This document shows positions 1-8,752 of a DNA stretch of 64,000 nt, piece by piece (the stretch's first letter is position 1; each line of letters opens with the position of its first letter). The position numbers and the translations under genes are program-made. This stretch comes from Cristatella mucedo. Its lineage: Eukaryota > Bryozoa > Phylactolaemata > Cristatellidae. The stretch is from NCBI GenBank assembly GCA_009760855.2, contig WPIO01000013.1, positions 1,336,001 to 1,400,000 on the forward strand, read 5' to 3'. The notes under the pieces are model-generated. The model had not been told where the DNA came from, made no database searches, and saw only the letters and a list, made by a program, of their open reading frames with translations.

Positions 1-52
1 TGTACTTAGTTCAAAACCGGCTGCAATGTGCTGACTTTAAAATCCACACCGT

Positions 53-397
53 TCATTGTAATAATATCCGGCTGGGCATACGAAAGCATGCACTTTCCTC
101 ACTGTCGATAAGGGATGACCCTTCCTCCTCCCCCTCCTCCTCCTCATCCCCCCAATGCAGCCCCATCTCATCTATCGGCTTATTGTCGTAGCAACCCCAG
201 ATTGGTTCGACGGCTGTTCTTTGGCTCAATTGAACGACTGGCTGGCTTTGTGGTACAGTGTGCTCGGTATTAAGTAGTCTCTGGAGGCGACTGAGTGCTT
301 TAGCAAGCAATTCGGCCACTGAACATGCTGCAGGTGCTACCACTACAGCACGACGGCACATCTTCCTTGGCTTTCTGCTTGTCCGTCTGTCTGCCAA
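53..397 (-). CDS. Possible coding exon, unrecognised protein
   Basis: An open frame on the minus strand runs about 115 codons to a TGA at 53-55. The only ATG is internal, and the frame stays open upstream of 397 to about position 450, so if it is real it is the last exon of a spliced gene rather than a whole gene. The predicted peptide has a basic N-terminal part (RRTSRKPRKMCRR) and a run of acidic residues (DEEEEGEEEG) near the C-terminus. I recognise no domain. The region is moderately GC-rich, so the frame could be open by chance. Confidence 0.25.
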   Translation of the reverse strand: MADRRTSRKPRKMCRRAVVVAPAACSVAELLAKALSRLQRLLNTEHTVPQSQPVVQLSQRTAVEPIWGCYDNKPIDEMGLHWGDEEEEGEEEGSSLIDSEESACFRMPSRILLQ

Positions 398-399
398 CC

Positions 400-2300
400 C
401 CTGGACCGCTGATGAGATAATGGCCGACTGAAGCTGGTTGTCGGCTCCCTAGTCCTGCACAGGTCCGGTCCAGGAAATGTCCACCTTACCTGTATTCCGC
501 AGTCTTTGGCAACGTAGTCATCAGGGTCAGAACAATCGCCTGAGGCACGGAATGGAATGTCCTAAGCGGCCACGAGCCACGACTGCAGCTGGTGTCAGGG
601 CCTGTTTTCCCTATCCTACGATATGCTGCAGTCAAAGGTTAGGATGCCTGGCTGCAGGGCCCGTGTAGGGCCAGTGCACATGACCGAGTGCTTGACCCGG
701 AGAGGAGCATGTAAGCTGTTGTCATCATTGTCGGCCTGGTGCAATGGGCAAGCCATTCAGGAGTTGTAGGAGTCGACAATGAAGTTAGTGTATTAGCTAA
801 TCGGGGACTCGGCCAAGGGTACTTCTAACCGTGGTCGGGCAGGTGGCACACCGAAGCACCTTGCACCAAAGCAGCAGCAGCAACAGCAGGGGAGCAGGGC
901 AGCTGCTGTTGGCTTCGTGCAGCAAACAGCTCTAGTGGCTGCACCGGGCTGCACCGGCCCACACTACCACCACAGACCCACCGGTGCTGTCGCTCATGCT
1001 GCTGCCTTCTGGAAACCTAGGGCAGCCAAATACTCCTACAAGGGTGGAGGGTTTGGGTTTGTGGTTTGGCAGAATACCACCCCAGAAGTATTACTCCGAG
1101 CACCACCACCAGGCCGCCATGATTTTTATAATGCTCGTAACAGTGGTGTCAAGTAGTGATTTGCAGTCGCGATGTTGCATAATAAACGTATGGTTGTATG
1201 CTTATTTCGCTAGTTTCCACCTTGAAGTTAGTAGTTATTGGGGCAAGTATATCTTTCAGGCGGGTATTTTTTCTATCACTGGCATTCGGTGGGTGGAGGC
1301 GGAGGGCTGGCTTGTGCACGCTGTCGGTCGCTCGACCCGGGAGCTCCCTTTCCTGCGAGAGCTGGTCTATAGACAGACAGCACGCACTACCGCCTGGGAA
1401 AGCCCTCACTCACCGCTCCTTCTGCTGATCACTTTTCCTCGTCGACTTGTAGCTAGCTGCAGCGGTCGGTCCCTTGCTGCAGGCCGCCGGCTACCGCCAC
1501 TGGCCGTTGCCCCTTTCCATGTTTGCTTAGCTTTTCACCTCACTGAGATGCGCTGTCGTTCGTGCGTCACTGCTCGAGGCAGCCCCACTCTGATTGCCTG
1601 TGTCTCGACTCTCGAGGGCCTGTTTTTCGAGCGGCAGTGCGAGCGGCCGTGTTTATCGTGCCCCTTTTCAGCTTTGCCACACCGGATAGATCCCTGCTCC
1701 CAGCAGCCGAGCAGGCAAGCATATTTTTCTCCACGTGCCCAGTCGGCCCCAGTGCGAGACGACATACGCCACGGGATGTGCGTCCTGTGCGTCCCACTCG
1801 TGGACTGCCCTCGCCTGAATTAGGCAGAATGCACTTTGATCTCGAGCACACTGTTCCAGCATACAGGCAATCTGCTGACGCTGCAATGGCTGTGATCATT
1901 AGCCTCTCAGAAGACTCGCGAGAGTCGGCCTGGTCTAGATTCAAGTTCCGCCTAGCAGCGCCTTGCAGGTGTGGACTGCTGCCGTGTAGATGCTGAGAAG
2001 CCGAGGCGGTCGTTTTTTTCTGGTCGTGAGATCGCAACACGATGGGTGTCGCAAAAGTCTTCGCCACGCCGGCTGTTTGAGCGCTCCCACCGTGAGCTTC
2101 CTCGTCTCTAGGACGACTAGCCGACCTCGCTCTGCCTCGCGCGCGTTCGCACGGAGGCACCGAGTGCACAGGAGAGCATGCAGAGCTGGAGTCGGGCAGA
2201 AGAGTAAACACGGTGCAGAGGCCGTGACTGCTTGCTCGCTCGTAGCTCTTATCGCTATCGTATTTTTTAGAGCTCGCACGGTGATCGATATTAGACGAGA
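400..2300. other. GC-rich stretch without a supported gene
   Basis: Overlapping long open frames on both strands are what GC-rich DNA gives by chance. A CAG/CAA-rich patch lies near 870-910 and a GCN-rich patch near 2320-2355. No frame carries a motif I recognise or a convincing pair of splice sites. CpG density is high from about 1320 to 2620, so a promoter or first exon may be hidden here. Confidence 0.4.
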
Positions 2301-2307
2301 TGCTCAG

Positions 2308-2535
2308 GGTACTCAGCAGCACGGTAGCGGCAGCAGCGGCGGCGGCAGCAGCCTGTCCTGGCGTCCCCCGGCAGCCGTGGCCAGCATCGAGCGCGACCAG
2401 GTCTACCAAGCCATTCATCCCTATGATTTTTCGCTGTGGGAGACTCGAAAAGCTCTGGGTCTACGCATGCTAGACGGGAACCCGCATTTCAAGCCACGGA
2501 AGAAGAAGCAGCTGTTCAAAATTAACTACTTCTAG
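2308..2535 (+). CDS. Possible terminal coding exon, unrecognised protein
   Basis: After a candidate acceptor (GGTACTCAG) the frame begins with a Gly/Ser-rich stretch and then reads as an ordinary globular-looking peptide (IHPYDFSLWETRKALGL, then HFKPRKKKQLFKINYF) to a TAG at 2533-2535. The aromatic and basic composition differs from that of the random frames around it. The same frame stays open upstream to about 1990, so the exon start is uncertain. I do not recognise the family. A minus-strand frame overlaps it and only one of the two can be real. Confidence 0.3.
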   Translation, partial: GTQQHGSGSSGGGSSLSWRPPAAVASIERDQVYQAIHPYDFSLWETRKALGLRMLDGNPHFKPRKKKQLFKINYF

Positions 2536-2539
2536 TGTA

Positions 2540-2940
2540 TGTAGTGGCGCAGCCGCGCCGCGTGCGCTCGCTCGCTGTGCGTGGCCTGCTGAGACAAGAG
2601 CTCAGCCAGGGCCTGCTCTAAGCCGGCGGGAGGAGGAGGCTGAGCGCCAGTCGAGCGTCCTGGGCAAATGCACGGATGTGCGGGCTGCGCTGTCTGCTGC
2701 CACCTCCCGTCCCGGTCTTGTTAGTAAGCCACCCGCCTAGCTGTGCTAACATATTTATGTATCTTCGCCTTGGTGAGATCGTGGGCACCCTCTGCTGTGG
2801 CAAAATGCAGGCAGAAGGGGTTTAGCTGACACAGATACAAACAAGTGTTTCTCTGAACTCCGATGAAAATGGGATTCCGGCTCCAGAGTATTTGGCTGCT
2901 TAACGTGCTTACCGTTTGCTAAACGTCTTGCTCATGTTTT
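2540..2940. other. No feature seen
   Basis: GC-rich at the left edge, becoming AT-rich. I see no exon or repeat that I can support. Confidence 0.4.
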
Positions 2941-2947
2941 CTCTTGT

Positions 2948-3043
2948 GCTCGCACACTCGCATGCACTCACACGCACGAGCACACACATGCTCACCCACA
3001 CACATGCGTGCACATGTTTGTGCACTACTGATACAAATACACA

Positions 3044-3080
<37 letters not shown>

Positions 3081-3215
3081 AAACACACACACTCACATAG
3101 AGGCAAACGTGTACATGCATGCCAATGCATGCATGCACACATCACATAACTCGTGCACACATGAGCAATGCGCACGAACGACCGAGCGAGTGCACGCACG
3201 CACGCACACTCGTGG
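2948..3215. repeat. (CA)n microsatellite region
   Basis: The core is a near-perfect (AC)n tract at about 3040-3075. It is flanked by interrupted CA, GCATGCA and CACG repeats that extend the simple-sequence region to about 270 bp. Open frames through it on both strands are repeat artefacts. Confidence 0.9.
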
Positions 3216-3219
3216 TGGC

Positions 3220-4800
3220 ACGTAGACAATCAGCATGTATGAACTGAATGTCCACACGAATGCTCCCAGCAGTTCAGGCTTTGCTGAGTCGGCAGAATCA
3301 CTCGATGAGTGAGCTGCGGCAAATTGCAGGTTGCCAGGTGTGCGCTCGAAAGCCAAGCACGAACCGATCCCGGCTATTGGTTGCTAGCACACTGCAGCAA
3401 TACTAAGACCTACTGTGAGCCTATCATTACGTTGCTGCTGCCACTCGTCTCGGCGGTTTATGCTGCACGCTACCGACTAAATGGGGATCAGTGACCATTC
3501 TCAGCTCGATACACAGTCACCACAAGGAATGCGCCCAGGCTCTGGACCGGGGACCGGCTCGAAGCTGCTGCTCTGCAATCGGTGCTCTCATTCTTTCTTC
3601 CATTGCGGGCCACATTGGATTTCCGATTCAGTAGGCAGACTTGGTGGTGGCCAGACTCCTAGCACTGTCAGTTAATGCTGGGCTGCTCTGTTGCCTTGGG
3701 AGCTGGACATTTATGCAGCAGCCTATATCCGGCCACTGTTGTTTGGCAAAATGGGGTAGTGATTTTGGAACACCTCCGTTACTATACGGCACAATGGATG
3801 TAGATTCGGTAACAATATCCGAGAGCCAAAATGGCTATAGCTGACCACCCGAACCCAATGCAAGCCCCAAGTTCAAGCTGCGATCAAAAGCGACTTTTTA
3901 ACATAAAATGCTTTACCCTAGTTAAATTGTTGCTACGTTGCTAAGTTTCAAATGCAACAAATACACTGGCACCACAAGTGCTTTACAACCAGTGCGCTAA
4001 ATTAACCTTTTCTTTCGGGTTTGATCTCGGGTCAGATCTCAGATCACGAGGAAGGTCTTACTTGCAATTAGCCTATATAGTGTGTGGCTGTGCAGCAGAT
4101 TCCTGTAGCTAACCCTGTTGCCTGCAGTTAATGACGCAGTGTTTGAGACCGGTGTCTAATCTTTAAAATGGGCTCGTGCACGTTCGAGCTTCTCATTCAA
4201 GGCTATCGTTTGGCTACTCATTACTGGTTAAGGGTAACTTTTGAAAAAATAATGGGAAAATTGGTCCAACAATACCATTTTTGCTTAGGGTGTCTTTAAA
4301 AAAACAAGCATATTAGAGATAGGACCGGAAGTTTTGACTACTTAGAGGTAAAGGAAAAAAGGATTATGCAAACCATGTCTAACCCGGAAATAAACTGGTA
4401 GCAGCATATCTACAAATGACAAATTTATTGATCTCTTCATCGTATGCGAATTTTGCGCAAAACTTGTTCGAACCTTGGTACATCGAGTTACATGTTTGCA
4501 GATTGTTGAGGTGCATGTTTGTGCCTTGTGACAGCCTCATTTACAATGTAGCTTTGCATCTTATGAATTCCATAACTTGGCCAATACATAACTGATCAAT
4601 GTGAAAATTGAAATGTAAGTTCACCTCTGCTTGTACATCATTGCAAGAAATTATGATTGCTAGACTTAGCATACTGATGTGGTTTTGCTTACGTGTCTAA
4701 TATGAGGTCACACCTTTGGTTTTTTGCTTCTCTTGTATTCTTATAATCGGATATTGGTATATCCTTAATGACTGCTTAGTATGAGACATATTTCCCTTAT
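3220..4800. other. Unique sequence, nothing recognised
   Basis: The short open frames have no recognisable domains. The right half (3900-4800) is AT-rich. Confidence 0.4.
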
Positions 4801-4807
4801 CGCAATG

Positions 4808-4810
<3 letters not shown>

Positions 4811-4870
<60 letters not shown>

Positions 4871-4915
4871 CCTCTCTCTCTCCCCTCCCCCACTCTTTCT
4901 CCCTCTCTCTCTTTT
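4811..4915. repeat. (TC)n microsatellite
   Basis: A pure (TC)n tract to about 4866 is followed by interrupted CCCTC/CTCT sequence to about 4915. Confidence 0.92.
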
Positions 4916-5229
4916 AGCCGGGCTGTCCGAAACCATGATCTAAGGGATTTGAGTAGGCTAGATTAGAATGCACTTGCTGCTTACTAGCAGGCACTTGCTT
5001 TGCAAGCCCTGGGGCTGCTCTAGAAATTATCGTCCTACTATGACTGGCAGCAGCTGACTCCCAGCAGTTGCAGTCAATCAGGCTGAGCACCAGCGAGGGC
5101 TCTCTCGAGTGGGCTCTCTTGGCCAATAGGTCAGGTACTCGAATCAGCGGTCGTGTGTGGCCTTGACCATGATCTAATGCTGACAAGCATTCTTTGCACT
5201 TTCGCAGGTGTTTTTGTCCAAGCCTACCT

Positions 5230-5585
5230 AAAGTGCAGGTGTATGCAGTTGCACGCTTTAACGTTACCAAGGCATTGTACTTGTACGAAGCAGAGGTCCT
5301 CCAGCTTGCTGTTGCCATTTGCAGCACCTTCGGTGGTGGTATTAGCTGGAACAGGGGTCTGTACGATCACAGCCGTGAAGGACCTGTCCGAGGCCAGACG
5401 TGGAGGGAGATGAGCCGTCAGGTCAACCGCCAGCTGAAGCTCATCAGAGTTCAGCCTAACCAACATTCTGTTCCCTGGTACTAACCACGAGAGTATGCCC
5501 TGTTCTTTGAACACCTGTCGACCTGCCTCGTGCACCTGCAACTCAATCTCGTCGAGCATGCAGCAGGAAAATGTCGTGCACAGCC
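5230..5585 (-). CDS. Possible coding exon, unrecognised protein
   Basis: The minus-strand frame starting near an ATG at about 5557 reads as a plausible protein segment (for example MLDEIELQVHEAGRQVFKEQ, later EDLCFVQVQCL) with no low-complexity bias. A possible donor (G|GTAACG on the minus strand) lies near 5268. A second open frame, further left on the same strand (about 4914-5215), could be the next exon and contains a CKEC pair. I recognise no family and cannot join the two with confidence. A chance open frame is the alternative. Confidence 0.3.
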
Positions 5586-5599
5586 GATTGTGCACCCGA

Positions 5600-6565
5600 T
5601 GGGTGCCCAATCGTTGGTGCTGGGATCTTTCCTCCCTGCTCCACTTTTCAATTTGCTCAATGGTCGCTCGCGATTGAAGTCTGGCTGCATGTGGTAGCTT
5701 TCGCGCACATATTATGCATGGTTCATTTGGAGAGTCGCATAGAGTTTGCAGCGTTTTCAGCAGCTGCTGGACTGTTCATCGAGTTCTTTGATGTTGTCCG
5801 CCGTTGTACACTGTTGTCTGCCGTTGTACACGCAGTAGTCTATTCCTCGGCAGCTTCCTTTTTTCGGATGGCTCGGCACAGGCAAGGGCTTATGGTCGGT
5901 TTGGGATGAGCCGGTAGCCATCTTGCTGAGGCAGTCACTCATTTGCTACATTCCTTCGTGTGATTCCTCGGATGCGTGTGCTTGTGTCCGGGTTTTTGAT
6001 GCATCTTTGCTCAAACTTATCTGATCAACATTTACCATATCATTTACTAATCATTTCGATAGAATAAAAGGTGAAGTGTCAAGTTTTGTGATGAATGGCT
6101 ACCGAATGAAGTAGCACCTGATCAGGCATTGCAGGACAAGGTAACTCAGGCTGGAATATGAATTATTGTTATTATTCGTGAATATTGATAAATAAATTAT
6201 CAGAAAACAAGAGGCAAAACAAGAAAGAAGTTCGTAAGGGTCTAGCTATGTGCAAGGCTTACCTTGGTATCTAGAACGATAAAGTGGTCCAGGTATGTTT
6301 CTACAAGGTTTGCAGGCTCGATCAAATGGACAGTTAGCTTGAAGATGACTCGAAGCCGACGACAAAGAGGTATCTCCAGTATGTGCAAACTTCACCGGAA
6401 CAGCAACAATCTGATGCAGGAGCGGGAGAGAGAGGCATTAAGGGGGGCTTCATCCGATGCAGCATCACGGCAGCTTGATTTCTGCCTTCCCTATGCATTC
6501 AAGCTGTATCAGCTGATCAGAATCAAGCAAGTGCATGGCGTCATTGACCAGGTCAAGCATAAATA
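5600..6565. other. No supported gene
   Basis: There is an imperfect tandem pair of about 19 bp (GCCGTTGTACAC core) near 5795-5832. The rest of the stretch shows nothing I can name. Confidence 0.4.
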
Positions 6566-6569
6566 AAAG

Positions 6570-6730
6570 TTAAGCTGATTTCAGACCTTCGTTTGCATAG
6601 GGGCAGAAGAGCCAGACCGGCTATCACCACCACTAGCAGTGGGCAATCAAGGATCGCCCACTGCAGTACTGGAACCCACGACCTGGTTTTTTAAGACCAA
6701 GCACCTTAACCCTTAGCTAAGACCTAGGAT
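6570..6730 (-). mobile_element. Decayed tRNA-derived SINE (family 2-like)
   Basis: On the minus strand a tRNA-like head contains an A-box-like TTAGCTAAGG and a B-box-like GTGGGTTCCAGTAC. It is followed by a GGCGATCC/TTGATTGCCC body and a tail ending in the AAATCAGCTTA that family 2 copies share. It is diverged, with no obvious target duplication. Confidence 0.6.
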
Positions 6731-7100
6731 GCATACTGTTTCACGCTGACACGTTAATGGTGCGAATCGAAGCAGCCAAGGTTGTCTACGTTCTGCGGTC
6801 ACCGAGGCAGAGCAAGTACTACAGTATGGGCATGTGCTGCTGCAATACAAAAGCTAAATGCCCACGTGGCTCAGCGGTATAAGGTTAGATGTCTCATCCT
6901 TTACAGCAGTCGGGCACAATTGCATGTGCCTTTTAAAATTGCGGTTGCTGCACAGATTCGTGCAATTCGGGATTCCTAACTGTCCCGAACTTTTCCCAGC
7001 TGTATCTCTGAGGCAACAGCCAGACTCGCGTGGTATCCTTCGAGCCCTCACTTTCTTTAGGCAGGCCAGTGAAATATTTTTATTAATAAATATGAATATA

Positions 7101-7190
7101 ATTCATTTGTATAGCACCATAAGAGAACTTAATCTCTCTTCAGGTGCTTTACACATGCTACGAGGCTCGAGCCCACGATCTCGGTCATCA
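7101..7190 (-). mobile_element. Truncated SINE family 1, 3' part
   Basis: The minus strand carries the family 1 B-box (GGGCTCGAGCC) and the tail that ends in ATACAAATGAAT. The tRNA 5' half is missing. Confidence 0.65.
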
Positions 7191-7194
7191 AATA

Positions 7195-8235
7195 CATTAA
7201 TTATGAAATGTAAAACGCTATTCCAACTCCTAAAATCAGATGCAAGATTAACTTTTGTGCCTGTGTAGTCAAATTGTGTCTTGAGTGCAATCGCCATATC
7301 AGCAGAAATTTTAAAATTAGCTTCACCTGATGGGAATATTTTCTTAAGCTCACTGAGGTCTGAAACCCCTTCCACGAATTTGGCAGACTGCAGCACGTCA
7401 AAGACGCATGAGCCTTGCACCCACCGATACTAGGAGCAGCTGCTGGTGCTCTGCAAGAGGACTAGCTGGTTCATCAGTTGCCGAGCTGTGCCTTGTTCCT
7501 TGTGCGTCTGTGCTTATGGCAGTTAGAACCTGACTGGCTGCTGTCTCTAGGTTTCTTGTTCGAGAGACTGGCTGACGAGTGATAGCTTTGTGACAAAAAA
7601 CGGTTTAAGTAATTTAATGCATTCTGCATTCGGCTGATTTTATCCAAGTTTGATCACCTCACTACTTTTAATTAATCGATTCATGGTTCACGAGACACGC
7701 ACATCGGTCTAGCAGTCGGGCTTGTGGGCAGTGACCAGCAGCTCTTTAAATGCCTGAAACTGCACCATCTGGCAGACGTAATTGTACTTTAATTAGCCAA
7801 TTATTATTAGCATTACTACTTGCTACTGCCGATTCGGAGTTGGAGCACAGAGGGGTAAGGAGAATTCCAACGAGCCAAGCTTCGAAGACGCTCGGATGGC
7901 CGATTCGACGTAGATGCATTCTATACAGCTGATACCATTCATTCAGCTAGCTGCAACAATAAGCAAGCTTATTGCACGACAGATTCGTGGTAGCAGGAAA
8001 TCATATGCCGGAAGACGTGGCATGAACACTTGCGCAAAACACCACGTACAGCGAGATTTCAAGCCATAAGCTATCGCATTTATTCTGTGCGTTAACTGCT
8101 TTAACCAAGAGCACGAGAGTAGATACAGGAGCCGGCATGGAGGCTGAGACCGACGGTGGATGGTAGAGGGTAGATGATTCAGTACAATAGTGGCCCTTGA
8201 TTTCTCTGTGGCTCAAGCAGCAGGGCACCGCTGTA
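7195..8235. other. No supported gene
   Basis: AT-rich unique sequence with short open frames only. I see no mobile element or exon. Confidence 0.4.
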
Positions 8236-8236
8236 C

Positions 8237-8238
<2 letters not shown>

Positions 8239-8285
<47 letters not shown>
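8239..8285. repeat. (GA)n microsatellite
   Basis: A pure (GA)n tract of about 23 units, roughly 375 bp upstream of the inferred GADD45 transcription start. Confidence 0.92.
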
Positions 8286-8286
<1 letters not shown>

Positions 8287-8561
8287 AGTTCCATGCTAAG
8301 CAAAGGCCAATGCACCACTGATTCTCTCAGTCAGCTGGCACCTGAACTGATGACCTGGCCTGGCAGCAGCAGCAGCAGCAGGACCTCACCGACTGGCCTC
8401 CAAGGGCTAGGACTGACTGGAAAGCCAGCCAGCTGCAAGGCCCAAGCGAAAGCCCGCCACCGCAAACTAGGCGAGGACTGGGCAATCCCAAAGGCGGGCG
8501 AATGCACTGAGCCGCCTCACCGAGTGCGGCCTGGTGTGTCGGCCCCCCCCCCCCGGGGTCG

Positions 8562-8670
8562 CACGTGGCGCGGACCAATCAGAGAGAGGCAGCTGATCGC
8601 GAGGTCGGCTGCACCGAGCGGCGACCGGTTGGTATTTAGAGGCGGCCGTCGCGGTGCCTAGCTCAGTGCA
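8562..8670 (+). promoter_or_regulatory. Core promoter of the GADD45-like gene
   Basis: The sequence shows a CACGTG E-box at 8562-8567, a CCAAT box at 8575-8579 and a TATA-like TATTTA at 8633-8638. A candidate initiator (CTCAGTG) lies near 8661, about 28 bp after the TATA-like element. This order fits a regulated polymerase II promoter and would give a short 5' leader of about 50 nt before the ATG at 8712. CpG density is high from 8440 to 10300. Promoters of vertebrate GADD45 genes also use CCAAT boxes. The start site is inferred, not shown. Confidence 0.6.
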
Positions 8671-8711
8671 GGGTGATCTTCAGAGCTCAAGAGACCTTCT
8701 GGACATTTGCA

Positions 8712-8752
8712 ATGGTACTGAGCAGCCTCGACGCACCTTCCGAGATGAACGA
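8712..8752 (+). CDS. GADD45: GADD45-like, coding exon 1
   Basis: Thirteen codons from the ATG (MVLSSLDAPSEMN) plus two bases, followed by the donor GTGAGTAT. A second in-frame ATG lies at codon 12. The following intron (8753-10084) is CpG-rich and holds no recognised repeat. Confidence 0.7.

Noticed and set aside
984-1823. 279-codon plus-strand frame
   Set aside because: No motif, odd composition, overlapped by several equally long frames on both strands.
1567-2418. 283-codon minus-strand frame, the longest in the window
   Set aside because: It lies in GC-rich DNA where frames stay open by chance, includes a poly-Ala run from a GCN repeat, has no recognisable domain, and overlaps a better-looking plus-strand exon.
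4697-4936. Arg/Glu and Ser/Leu repeat proteins over (TC)n and (GA)n tracts, here and at 8197, 21731, 22475, 24815, 30037 and 63304
   Set aside because: These are microsatellite translations.
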